DNA of 64,000 nt from CAVXTF01 sp963701375. Lineage in GTDB: Bacteria; Actinomycetota; Acidimicrobiia; Acidimicrobiales; CAVXTF01. The notes beneath the pieces were generated by a model, which worked only from the letters and a program-made list of their open reading frames with translations, was not told where the DNA came from and searched no databases. The first letter of the stretch is position 1, and each line of letters starts with the position of its first letter. Below are positions 8,703-17,330 of this stretch, in pieces. The position numbers and the translations under genes were made by a program. The DNA lies in assembly GCA_963701375.1 (NCBI GenBank), contig CAVOZT010000005.1, forward strand, positions 372,001 through 436,000, written 5' to 3'.

Positions 8703-9206
8703 TTAGGGAAGCGCAGAGAACCCGGCGGCATTATCAGTGGCCTTGTGTCTCTGGTGCAGTCGATTTACAGCTTCGTGACCCGGTTGTGTTCTCGTCGTTC
8801 GACACAATATGGCGATGTCGATGTGAGAACCATGGCCATCGCTCTCGGCCTCTGAGCATCGAAGAACCGGAAGAATGCTGTCGAGCCGCAAGATGTCAAG
8901 GACGCGAAGAACTCTTCTGCTGGGCCGACTGAGCGCGAATGCTCCACCCTGCCGAGCGGCCTTGTCGGCTGCATCTACCAGTACGCCGATGCCTGTCGCA
9001 TCAATGAACGCGACCGCCGACATGTCCACCACGACCCACGGCTCGCCCGAGTCCACAAGCATGCGAAGGACCATGCTCAACGTGGGTGCAGTGGCAAGGT
9101 CCAGCTCACCTTCAACGACCACCACAACAGGTGACGGTCCCGTGGCGCACACGTCGGGAACCAGGGTGACCTGGAACTTTGAAGTCGGCGGCGGGGTCTG
9201 GGCCAT
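8703..9206 (-). CDS. STAS-domain anti-sigma factor antagonist
   Basis: 167 residues from ATG 9206, which has GGAG six bases upstream (a second ATG at 9218 has no clear site). The STAS fold is seen in VVVVVEGELDLATAPTL, then WVVVDMSAVAFIDATGIGVL and GGAFALSRPSRRVLRVLDIL. Where classical SpoIIAA/RsbV proteins have DSSG with the phosphorylated serine, this one has DATG, so a threonine occupies the acceptor position. About 50 extra residues after the domain are unfamiliar and may be a degenerate or disordered tail. It likely partners the RsbW-like protein at 7787-8287. Confidence 0.8.
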   Translation of the reverse strand: MAQTPPPTSKFQVTLVPDVCATGPSPVVVVVEGELDLATAPTLSMVLRMLVDSGEPWVVVDMSAVAFIDATGIGVLVDAADKAARQGGAFALSRPSRRVLRVLDILRLDSILPVLRCSEAESDGHGSHIDIAILCRTTRTQPGHEAVNRLHQRHKATDNAAGFSALP

Positions 9207-10201
9207 CTCTAACTCCATGGAACTACATGAGAAACGACGTGACCTAGCTGTCTAGGACCTACTCCAGAATACCCCTCAATCGAATCAATGAAAAGGGGCG
9301 ATCACCGTTTCCCCTTTACCAGGTGACGAGATGTAGAACACAATCCGCATCGAGCGTTTAGGGGATACCGCGTGCAGACATGCCATGAGCGTTCTACGGT
9401 TTTGCAGTCTGCAGCGAACGACCGGGGGGGAGACGGCGTAGACAAGGACCTGTCCATCCATGACGTGTTGGCAAGACTCGCAGCGACCCCGGATCAACCG
9501 CGTTCGATGTGGTCGACTGGGACGATCTATGTGCCATCGGGTAGCTCGACCTTCAGACTGCGGGTACTTCATTTGCATCTGTACGTTTCCAACCAGAAGC
9601 GCGAACGTTCGCCGACGAGTGTGAGTACCCAGCCGACGACGAGCATACGCCCTACTCGTCTGACGGCTTGGTGGAGGAAGCGCCTTCCAGGGTCTGCTGG
9701 CAGCGGTAACGCTTCACGTCCGCGGTTGATGGCTCTTGGCAGCTGCAGCAGGAGGAAGTCTAGTCCTTGTTACAGGTACACGAACGAGGAACCGGTCATG
9801 GGTGCCGGTGCTCGATACCGGTGCAGCTCCCTGGAGTGTTCCCCGATGGGCGCAGTAGCAAACACGGTGACAGGACTGCTGGTATTCGGCGTATCCCTTG
9901 CAGAAAGCGCACTTTCGACTGTCCACGCGAAGACCATCAGGTGCTATTTGCTTGCACGGCCGCCGACAGCCTGTCATGTCACTCCGAATAAGGACGTTCC
10001 AAGTGGATGTCGCCACCCGGCGTGTGGGACCTTTGGTTCAGCGGACCGGTTGTTGGCGTCCAGCGCAGCGACTTGTCGATGATATACGAGTGCCCCGAAT
10101 CCGGGCAGTCATGGATTCTCTCGACCGGTGTAGACCGGCCTCCTCGTCGTCGTTACCGGGCGGACGCTCCCACATGACATCCTGGATGTGGAGGGTGCCT
10201 C
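9207..10201. other. Non-coding or decayed stretch
   Basis: No convincing gene was found. A small stem of AAAGGGG at 9292-9298 pairs with CCCCTTT at 9311-9317. One copy of a dispersed repeat occupies about 9785-9959. Open frames here are short, biased to Arg, Cys and Ser, and match no family. Confidence 0.45.
9785..9959. repeat. Dispersed repeat family, copy A
   Basis: It aligns by eye to copies at 17775-17985 and 23180-23407. It shares CTGGTATTCGGCGTAT with copy B, followed by CTTGCAGAAA and a downstream GACCATCAG, all in the same order and spacing. This copy lacks the internal segment containing GTCTTTGAGCG-like sequence, so it is about 40 bases shorter. Function unknown. Confidence 0.6.
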
Positions 10202-10758
10202 ATGTTTCGCAACACGGCTCACGTCTACGACCTGATCTACGAGTCGTCGGGCAAGGACTACGACGCCGAATCATCAGCCATCCATCAGCTCGTCCAGGAG
10301 CGCAAACCCGGAGCACGAACTCTCCTGGACGTTGCCTGTGGCACTGGAGGTTATCTACGTCACCTACAGCGGTGGTTCGTGATTGCAGGGGTCGATTCCG
10401 ATTCGACGATGCTGGAAGAGGCCCGAAAGCACCTACCTGAGGTGCCTCTCACCGCGGCAGACATGCGAACGTTTCGACTCGGTGCGACCTTTGACGCCGT
10501 GACCTGCTTGTTTAGTTCTATCGGCTACATGCAGGACACCCAGGAACTCAATACCGCGATCCGAGCAATGGCCCAGCATCTCAATCCGGGTGGTGTTCTT
10601 ATCGCGGATGGATGGGTGCGACCCGATGCTTGGCGGGATGGAGGTTATATGCATGTCGATGTGGCAGAGGCAGTTCAATGAAGGTCGGACGAGTAAGTCT
10701 GTTCCGACGCGAGGGAGCCGTCACACGTTTGGAGATGCACCTGGGTGTGCTCACCTGA
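10202..10758 (+). pseudogene. SAM-dependent methyltransferase, frameshifted and truncated
   Basis: The N-terminus resembles DesVI/TylM1-type N-methyltransferases: AHVYDLIYESSGKDY, motif I LLDVACGTGGYL, then GVDSDSTMLEEARKHLPEVPL, FDAVTCLFSSIGYM and NPGGVLIADGWVRPDAW. The open frame stops at 10681 just after GGYMHVDVAEA. The expected continuation, KVGRVSLFRREGAVTRLEM, is present one frame over and runs to TGA 10756-10758, where an inverted repeat begins. About 50 residues expected at the C-terminus are missing. One frameshift plus truncation makes activity unlikely. Confidence 0.75.
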
Positions 10759-10808
10759 TTTGGCCCCACCTGGGCGGCCAACGCTCCTGAGCGCGGTGGG
10801 GCCAAATC
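10757..10808. repeat. Perfect 14-bp inverted repeat, possible abutted IS ends
   Basis: GATTTGGCCCCACC at 10757-10770 is exactly complementary to GGTGGGGCCAAATC at 10795-10808, with a 24-base loop. The left arm starts at the stop of the broken methyltransferase. The left side plus loop, TGGCCCCACCTGGGCGG, resembles TGGCCCCAAAGTGGGCGG at 25175-25192, which precedes a transposase fragment. So the structure may be two facing IS termini with the interior lost, rather than a terminator. There is no T-tract. Confidence 0.6.
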
Positions 10809-10889
10809 CGGTTGACAAACTCATAGGAGGCACACGTACTGGTACAGCGTTCCTGGTCGTACGAAGGACGGGTGCTCAGAAGCCCAATG

Positions 10890-11586
10890 GAGCCAGTCAC
10901 AAACGGGAGGTCGTCAGGCAACACGTCTTTTCCGAAAGGGCCTTGGCGACACCTGCGCCGAGCGAGTCGGCAAGCGTTGTCACCTCGTTACGTGCATCGC
11001 GTGCACCTCGCCCAATGAGAATGGCGACGCGTTCGCATGCGTTGAGATTCCCAACTGCTTGAGTCAGTGTGTGGTCATCAGGCACCACTCGGGGCCACGA
11101 GGTTCCGATACTCGACGGCACCATCTTGAAGGCGTGCTCGGGCGCTTCGTATTCCAGCTCCTGAACGTCTGACGGGATGATGGCGCTCTACGGGACTGGG
11201 CCACACGGATCGCTCGATCCAGGACATTGGGCAGCTGTTGCGGCACCGTCACCATTGCACATAGGAGTGACAGCTCGTTGCCCGACGATCGCGACCACAG
11301 AAACGTGATCCAAGAGGGCGGCATAGAGCCCAGCCAGTTAGTTAGATGAATCGCTCCAGGCCCTGGACTGCCTGCGCAGACACCGACCTTTCCCGAGAAT
11401 TTGGCGTAGCAGACCGCTTCGAATTCGGCCATCTCGTCGTGACGTGCTTGCACGAATGCCGGTTCGTTCTTGGCGGCCCCAGGCGGCGAGAAGGCCATTG
11501 ATGCCGTCTCCTGGGTATGCAAAGACGTGCTCGACATCCCAGCTCCGAAGGCGCTTGAGGACAAAGTCGGCGACTGTGTCAGCCAT
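10890..11586 (-). pseudogene. Decayed TPP-dependent oxidase/decarboxylase, N-terminal half
   Basis: It starts at ATG 11586 behind AAGGAG and reads MADTVADFVLKRLRSWDVEH, then VFAYPGDGINGLLAAWGR, after which the frame shifts. It continues in other frames as FVQARHDEMAEFEAV and FSGKVGVCAGSPGPGAIHL, then VTVPQQLPNVLDRAI, then MVPSSIGTSWPRVVPDD and ERVAILIGRGARDARNE. All pieces match the intact-looking gene at 30063-31869, in order. The last recognisable part corresponds to about its residue 245, so the catalytic GDG domain is missing. At least three frameshifts are present. Confidence 0.85.
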
Positions 11587-11705
11587 GGAACTCCTTCTCG
11601 TTGAGGGTGAGGTGACTCTTGTCGGTGATGCACCTCGCCGTCGTCTTGTCTCGCTCGGAAGTTGTTGGCGACGTAAAGCTTTGTCGGGATATCGCGTGTC
11701 TAGTC

Positions 11706-11935
11706 CTCAAGGCGTGAGTAAAGGTGGTGAGCCAGGTGACGGGTCTTTGCTGATCAAACGCGCGATCTTGTGGGTCGCCACGCCGAGCAACATGAGATCT
11801 CGTGCGGTCCAGGATCTCGGCAGAGCCTTGCCAGACAGGTGCACGCCAGTGGCCAAGGAGACGACAAGCGCCGAATAGACATCCATCAGAGAGATAGGAC
11901 CCAAGAGGACGCATGGGCATGCCAGCCATGAGGCT
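11706..11935 (-). pseudogene. Decayed DUF1360 membrane protein fragment
   Basis: The minus-strand frame carries YSALVVSLATGVHLSGKALP, then SWTARDLMLLGVATHKIARLISKDP, matching residues about 30-80 of the DUF1360 protein at 29463-29981 (PSWSFGDVVLLSIATHKVARLISKDP). The start and the later CPFC zinc-ribbon-like part are absent. It lies between relics of the same neighbours as the intact gene. Confidence 0.75.
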
Positions 11936-11949
11936 CGAAGTGCGGGCGA

Positions 11950-12195
11950 CGCTGCGCGTTGAGTCAGGACGATTTGGCAGCTCCGCGGCGGCCTTGCGTC
12001 CGGCAGACTTGTGCTGTGCCGTGGTGCCGCCTTGCTTGAAGTTTCCTCCGAGTCCGACTTCTTGCCCCCATGGTGTGACGCGTTGGGAGAGTTGGCGATC
12101 CGGGCGGCGCGCTCTTTCGACATGCCCTTGTCTTTCACGCCTCATGCTGCTTCTCGTTCTTAACGTTGGCTCGCTTCGATGGCACCGGACGGGTC
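11950..12195 (-). pseudogene. Decayed small Lys/Gly-rich protein (copy of 29205-29429)
   Basis: Pieces RANVKNEKQHEA, then KDKGMSKERAARIANSPNAS and HHGGKKSDSE, then FKQGGTTAQHKSAGRK in another frame, line up with the 74-residue protein at 29205-29429. A short deletion near the start and a frameshift after the GGKK block disrupt it. It is the first member of an inverted, decayed copy of the 29.2-31 kb block. Confidence 0.75.
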
Positions 12196-12513
12196 CTTCC
12201 TGAGTTGCGATGCGCCATTTGCGCATCAAGGGACTGGCAGGATTACAGATCGGACCCTGTCCACTCCTACCCGCTCCTAACGCCTTGACACGAAAACGAC
12301 AGGATGTGGTGCCATGCGTTGAAAGCGGAACCGACGCCAGCTATGCCCACTGCAATCGTCAACCGAAAATCGTGGTGGACGCTATCGAGGAGCAGGATGT
12401 CAAGGGCGCCAGCACGCGACGGCCCGGATGAACTTCAGGACAATGGGTATAGGCCTCAATGCGCTCAGTGCGCTGCACTCTAGGAATGAAGACGCGTTCA
12501 CTCTCAGTATTGG

Positions 12514-12975
12514 CTATGAAAGTCCGACAATGAAGTTCACCGTCGTGCCCAGAATGACCGCACCGAAGAGATAGGAGAGAGCAAAGCGTGCCGCATCGCA
12601 GTCGCACGGTTGCCGGGTGATCTGCATGTCGGTGTCCGAGACCTGGAACGTCATGCCGATCGTAAAGGCGAATAGGCGAAAATCGACGTAGCGAGGAGGT
12701 TCGTCTTGGTTGAAGTCGACTCCGCCGTACGAGTGGTACGGCTGCGCCTAGCGGAGTGTGGACGAGAAGCCATGAAGGAGCGATGCTCTCAGCGTCCAAG
12801 CCGGCGAGAAAACCCTTGCAGTCATGTACCTCGTTCCGTTCGCATCCCTGCACACCACGTCGCCCAGACCCACAGGGATAGCACGACCTCCGCCGTCGCA
12901 GCCGATCAACGGCGTATAGTGCGGTGCTCCGCGCAGTACGCTCAGTGTGCCGGCGAAGATAGCCACGAGGGCCAC
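12514..12975 (-). pseudogene. Decayed DUF1345 integral membrane protein, C-terminal part
   Basis: The minus strand reads YHSYGGVDFNQDEPPRYVDF, then FAFTIGMTFQVSDTD and FALSYLFGAVILGTTVNFIV, ending in TAG at 12514-12516. These are the signature C-terminal segments of DUF1345 proteins. Upstream, a WLLVHT motif and further pieces sit in different frames up to about 12975. Several frameshifts exclude a functional protein. The parental family is a predicted four-helix membrane protein of unknown role. Confidence 0.6.
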
Positions 12976-13157
12976 AACGAGACATCTCCCGATGCGGATC
13001 TTCTGTTGTCTTCATTCTCGCTTTCCGGCTCAGTGAGGTTGTCCGCAGTCCGACGTGGGCTAGATCGACCAGGGCGTGTCGGACTCCTACACTTCTTCGC
13101 GATCAAGTCACCGCGGCATTCCGACAGAACCACATCTGGAAAGGGGTGATCGACGTA

Positions 13158-14174
13158 ATGCCGAAGGACGGAGACGTCATCGTGGTTACCGGCGCAAGCG
13201 GTGGGATCGGCAGGGCTGTCGCAAGTGCATTCGGAGCCAGGCGGGCCACAGTGGCCCTGCTCGCCAGGGGGGACTTGGGCCTCGAAGGGGCGACGGCCGA
13301 CGTAAAGGATGCCGGAGGTGCCGCGCTCCCGATATCTGTGGACGTGTCGGACCCTGCGCAGGTGTTCGAGGCCGCGGAACAGGTCGAGAGAGATCTTGGA
13401 CCGATCGATGTATGGGTGAACGTGGCCTTCGCTTCAGTCTTCGCCCCCTTCGAACTGATCCAGCCCGAGGAGTACAAACGCGTCACAGAAGTGAGCTATC
13501 TCGGCTACGTCTACGCGACGATGGCGGCATTGAGGCATATGAAGCCCCGAAACCGCGGGACGATCGTGCAAGTCGGCTCCGCACTCGCCTACAGGGGAAT
13601 ACCGCTTCAAACCGCATATTGTGGGGCCAAACACACGATTCAGGGTTTCCACGAAGCCCTTCGGTGCGAGTTACTCCATGAAAAGAGCAACGTCCGTGTG
13701 ACCATGGTACAGATGCCGGCAGTGAACACCCCACAGTTCTCTTGGGTCCTCTCCCGGTTGCCGAAGCGCCCGAAACCCGTCCCGCCGATCTATCAGCCCG
13801 AGTTGGCGGCCCGCGCCGTGCTATTCGCCGCCGACCACCCCCGCCGCCGCGAGTACTGGGTTGGCTCGAGCACCATGGCCACGCTCGCTGCCAACGCTAT
13901 CGCTCCCGGTCTGCTCGACCAGTACCTGGCCAAGAAAGGCTTCTCTTCGCAACAGACCAATCAGGACGAGGATCCCGATGCCCCGGCGAACCTCTGGGAG
14001 CCATCCGACGGTTCCCAAGGGCACGACTTCGGTGCTCACGGGCATTTCGACGACGTCGCGCACGATGAAGATCCCCAGCAGTGGGCGTCACACCACCACG
14101 GACTGGTGGCGATGGCCGCAGTCGGAGGTGCGTCCGCTGTGCTCGCCGGTCTGGCACGCCGACTCACGCGCTGA
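13158..14174 (+). CDS. Short-chain dehydrogenase/reductase with C-terminal hydrophobic tail
   Basis: 338 residues. The Rossmann NAD(P) motif is VVTGASGGIGRAVASAFG near residue 10, with WVNVAF in place of the usual NNAG. The catalytic Ser lies in VQVGSALAYRG, and the Tyr/Lys pair is YCGAKHTIQGF. The last 90 residues exceed the normal SDR length and are His/Asp-rich (GHDFGAHGHFDDVAHDEDP), then hydrophobic (LVAMAAVGGASAVLAGL), suggesting membrane association. ATG 13158 is preferred over GTG 13146 because the GAAAGGGG site abuts the GTG. TGATG coupling to the next gene is seen. The substrate is unknown. Confidence 0.85.
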   Translation: MPKDGDVIVVTGASGGIGRAVASAFGARRATVALLARGDLGLEGATADVKDAGGAALPISVDVSDPAQVFEAAEQVERDLGPIDVWVNVAFASVFAPFELIQPEEYKRVTEVSYLGYVYATMAALRHMKPRNRGTIVQVGSALAYRGIPLQTAYCGAKHTIQGFHEALRCELLHEKSNVRVTMVQMPAVNTPQFSWVLSRLPKRPKPVPPIYQPELAARAVLFAADHPRRREYWVGSSTMATLAANAIAPGLLDQYLAKKGFSSQQTNQDEDPDAPANLWEPSDGSQGHDFGAHGHFDDVAHDEDPQQWASHHHGLVAMAAVGGASAVLAGLARRLTR

Positions 14175-14497
14175 TGAGGAGGTTCCGCATCCTCGGCGCA
14201 GCGCTACTTATCCAAGGCGCGATCTTGCTAGTTGCTCGCCATGCTGTGGCCAGAACGACTTCTGGCAGCGGACGAGAACCGCCGGCACCCGTGGTCCGGC
14301 TTTGCGGCGCACAGCTCTTTTTGCAGGGCGCGGTCATGGCCCGGTATCCCACGTCCGCCGTCCTGTCGATCGGCATCAAGGCCAATGCAATTCACGCAGG
14401 GAGTATGCTCTTGCCGGCTCAATATCGACGCAGCGCCTTGTGGTGTGCTGTCGCCGCCGCAGGGTCGGTCGTCGCAGCCGTCGCAGCCCAAGGCTGA
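14174..14497 (+). CDS. Small two- to three-helix membrane protein
   Basis: 107 residues, starting at an ATG that overlaps the SDR stop (TGATG), so likely translated with it. Hydrophobic segments are ILGAALLIQGAILLVA near the start, LFLQGAVMARY in the middle and a C-terminal ALWCAVAAAGSVVAAVAA. No family is recognised. Pairing with an SDR that has its own hydrophobic tail suggests a membrane-bound redox unit, which is inference. Confidence 0.6.
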   Translation: MRRFRILGAALLIQGAILLVARHAVARTTSGSGREPPAPVVRLCGAQLFLQGAVMARYPTSAVLSIGIKANAIHAGSMLLPAQYRRSALWCAVAAAGSVVAAVAAQG

Positions 14498-14504
14498 CGG
14501 TGGA

Positions 14505-16240
14505 TCTCCACGGAAGGCCACCGCCGTATGTGCTCCGCGAGTATGCGCTTCTTGCGGACGGCGAGCGCGGGGGCACTCGCGGGACCCGCGAGACGAAATC
14601 TTGTGGCTCTGCGCACCGCGTTGGGACAGCGACGCCATATTCGCCTCGCTGAATCGGAGGAACAGGGTTCTCCACCGTCCGTCACGCCGATTCCCCCGGT
14701 TCGTCTAGGGGCTATTACGAGCCGAACTCGTTGATCTGGCGGACCTGCTGGGTAATTGACGAGGGAATCGTCGAATGCCGCAAGGCTCTCGCGTTCCCCG
14801 GAGATCGGGAACAGGTAGTCCTTTTGCGCAGGATCCTCGCGGTCCAAGGCGAAGCCACGCTAGGTGTCTCACTCGAAGCTCGCACGGACTATGGCTTTCG
14901 CGCGTTTCCGACCTCGAGCGTCATGGACAGGTCTGGACCGCGAGGACCGGCCCGTTCCGCCTCCGGTGGACAGGTGCTGATGCTGCCCGCCCGTCGTCGG
15001 CCCGGACGCAACGGTGACTCGAGATGCCACTGACGATCGAACAGGGCCATTACCACGACCTGACCCTTGAGGTCACAGACAGCGGGCTGCCGACCGAGCT
15101 CATCGATTCCCACGCCACGTGGGAATCGACGGAGGCCGCTTGGAGAAAGGGAGTGCCGGAGCTCGACAACTGCCTGTGTGCGAGCGGCGCTCGACACTCC
15201 TACGCTGTCATGCGCGGGCTCACCTCTTCATCGGGCGGGATGGTGTCGGCCGCGATCACAAGCCTGCCCGAACGGGCGGAGGCAGGACGGAACTACGACT
15301 ACCGCTACGTATGGATCCGCGACCGGTGCTACGCAGGACACGCTCTCGCCGCAACTGGCGAAAGAGAGCTTCTCGCTCAAGGTGTCCGATTCGTCGCAAA
15401 CCGGTTACTCGACCACCGCGGCGATCTCTCTCCTGCCTAGACGACGACGGGTCCAGAGTCCCGGATCAGCGTAAGCTCGGTCTTACCGGCTATTCAGGCG
15501 GGTTCGACCGGATCGGAAACCGGGTGAACGGCCAGTTCCAGCTCGACGGGGTTCGCGGAGGTTCTTCTGCTGTTCGCTGACACCGCGTGCCATGATCTGC
15601 TCGACGCCCTTGTCTGGCATGCCGCCGAACTGGCAGCTGACGCCATCGCGACGCGCTCGACGGAACCCGATTCCACGAGGTGGGAGATAGAGAACCGAGC
15701 GTGGACTCACAGCCACCTCACCGCCGCGGCGGCACTACGAGCCGTTTCCAATTCATCGATCGGTGCGCCCCCCGACTGGCTTGCGCTCGCCGACAAGATC
15801 GTGGCGGATACCGTGTCACACGCCACGCATCCGACCGGGCATTGGAACCGCTCGCCCGACGACGGTGGGCTCGACGGATCGCTCCTCCTCCCAGCTCTTC
15901 GCGGAGCCGTACCGGCCGATGACCGCGACAACTGCGACGATCGAGGCGTATTGCCGAGAGCTCACGATCGAGCGATACGCCTATCGCTTCCGACACGACG
16001 ACCGGCCATTGTCAAAAGCAGAGGGCTCCTTCACGCTGTGCGGTTTCCTCAGGCCTTGGTAAGCCACCAGCAAGGGGATCGAGGTCGAAGCCTTCTCGTG
16101 GTGGGAGCGCACGCGAGCCTGCGCGGACCGCCCCTGCTCTACTCCGAGGAGTTCGACGCCAGGGAGCGACAATGCGCGGCAATCTCCCACAGGCGTTCGT
16201 TCATGCCGTGATGCTCGAGACCGTCGCCAAGCTCGCCTGA
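14505..16240 (+). pseudogene. Decayed glycoside hydrolase family 15 (glucoamylase-like) gene
   Basis: Successive pieces in changing frames follow the GH15 order: PPYVLREYALLADGERGG, EILWLCAPRWDSDAIFASL, VTDEGIVECRKALAFPGD-like sequence, then the longest intact piece at 15024-15440 with GGMVSAAITSLPERAEAGR, NYDYRYVWIRDRCYAGHAL. Next come GGFDRIGNRVNGQFQLD, WEIENRAWTHSHLTAAAALR and PDDGGLDGSLLLPALRG. The end is GNLPQAFVHAVMLETVAKLA with TGA at 16238-16240. At least six frameshifts are needed. The subfamily differs from the protein at 34888-36621. It is non-functional. Confidence 0.85.
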
Positions 16241-16276
16241 AGGAGGTTGTACTCGCCCTAAGGAACGGGATAGCTC

Positions 16277-16813
16277 TTACGTGTGATCTCGAGACTGAAG
16301 CCGAGGCATTGCGAACCACAGACCCGCGAATGACACTCCGATTGCCGCAGAAATGAGGATGACGAGAGCTCCCCGCTCGATGAAACTGACGACGAGCATC
16401 ACGGCCGCCGAGATCGCCAGCGCGACGGTGATGAGCCCACCGAGGGCCATGGCATTAGACCAATAGAGCAGGCGAGCCTTCCGGTGCATGCGGAACACCA
16501 TCCGGTGATAAGCGACAGGAGCACAGAGCAGGATTGTCGAGAGCGCTGACATCGTCAGGCTGACGAGGTAAAGGCCGCGCTGAGCCTGATCGAGCTTGGG
16601 AAAGCGAACGCTGAACGGAAGAGACAGAAGGAATCCGAAGAGGACCTGGACCCCGAGCCCCGCCACCCGCAACTCTTGGAGGAGCTCCATCAAGTTCCGG
16701 TCCTCGCGCTCTGGCTCGGATTCGTCTCGCCCCCGGTCATCGGCCGCTCGGTTGGCAGTTGCCTCCTTCTGCAGGTTGTTCACGCGCTCAGCCCACTCGC
16801 AACAACTCGGCAT
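16277..16813 (-). CDS. DUF6328 four-helix membrane protein
   Basis: 178 residues. After a charged N-terminus (EPEREDRNLMELLQELRVA) come GVQVLFGFLLSLPFSVRF, then three further hydrophobic segments: LYLVSLTMSALSTILLCAPV, ALGGLITVALAISAAVMLVV and ALVILISAAIGVSFAGLW. This is the typical DUF6328 layout, a common actinobacterial inner-membrane protein of unknown function. ATG 16813 is the most upstream start; the real one could be slightly downstream. It is a lone gene between a GH15 relic and an enolase relic. Confidence 0.8.
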   Translation of the reverse strand: MPSCCEWAERVNNLQKEATANRAADDRGRDESEPEREDRNLMELLQELRVAGLGVQVLFGFLLSLPFSVRFPKLDQAQRGLYLVSLTMSALSTILLCAPVAYHRMVFRMHRKARLLYWSNAMALGGLITVALAISAAVMLVVSFIERGALVILISAAIGVSFAGLWFAMPRLQSRDHT

Positions 16814-16854
16814 CCGATTCGCGGATAGACATTCCGTGGCCTAAAGATCTGCAT

Positions 16855-16985
16855 CAATCCGAAGCCGGCCCCGGGACCAACACGTTTCTCAAAGGGCGTC
16901 GCGTCGAGGCGGCCGTGGTCGTGGAAGTACTCGACCCGACGAATGGTTCGGGACTCCAATGGCGACGTGCGCGTGGGAAATAGGT
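16855..16985 (-). pseudogene. Relic of an enolase-superfamily gene (C-terminal end)
   Basis: On the minus strand HAHVAIGVPN appears in one frame, then IRRVEYFHDHGRLD in another. Both match the C-terminus of the mandelate-racemase-like protein at 25837-26952 (LHAHIAIAVPNIRHVEYFHDHH). Only about 40 codons remain. It is evidence that a second copy of that gene once existed here, near the GH15 relic. Confidence 0.65.
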
Positions 16986-17003
16986 GCCGCCTCAACCGCT
17001 GCC

Positions 17004-17330
17004 CTATCGATCTACGGCTTTCTGCAACTGAGCCTTGGACATCTTGGATCGGCCCTTGATTCCGCGACGCCGAGCCTCCTCGTAGAGCTGGTCTCGAGTA
17101 CGACCCCCAGGTCCTCGGTGCGAGCGCAAACCACCGCGCCGTCCCGAGGAGATGTCGTGGGTCGAAGTGGGGCTCGAGCGTCTCGCCTCACCTGACCGGG
17201 CCCGCTCCTTGTTCACAGTACGAGCTGCGATCTCCTCGGCCAAGTTTTCTGAGTCCCCTCGTTCGAGAAGCCCGTCTTTGATATGGTCATATTGACGTTC
17301 ACGTTTGGCACTCCATCCTTGTTGCGGCAT
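17004..17330 (-). CDS. Rho-N/SAP-like small basic 'plasmid stabilization' protein
   Basis: 108 residues. It opens MPQQGWSAKRERQYDHIKDG, has AEEIAARTVNKERARSGE in the middle and ends with TRDQLYEEARRRGIKGRSKM and SKAQLQKAVDR, a SAP/Rho N-terminal-like helix-loop-helix. Very similar small proteins are widespread in soil bacteria and are often annotated as plasmid stabilization proteins, without proven function. They are often near stress genes. ATG 17330 has upstream AAAGGAG-like bases. The C-terminal motif is shared with the small protein at 45876-46146. Confidence 0.8.
   Translation of the reverse strand: MPQQGWSAKRERQYDHIKDGLLERGDSENLAEEIAARTVNKERARSGEARRSSPTSTHDISSGRRGGLRSHRGPGGRTRDQLYEEARRRGIKGRSKMSKAQLQKAVDR

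Noticed and set aside
10757..10808. Intrinsic terminator
   Set aside because: The loop is 24 bases and no T-tract follows, so IS ends fit better, although termination is not excluded.
12359..13015. 218-codon minus-strand open frame
   Set aside because: Recognisable DUF1345 segments lie in a different frame of the same strand, so this long frame is an accident within a pseudogene.
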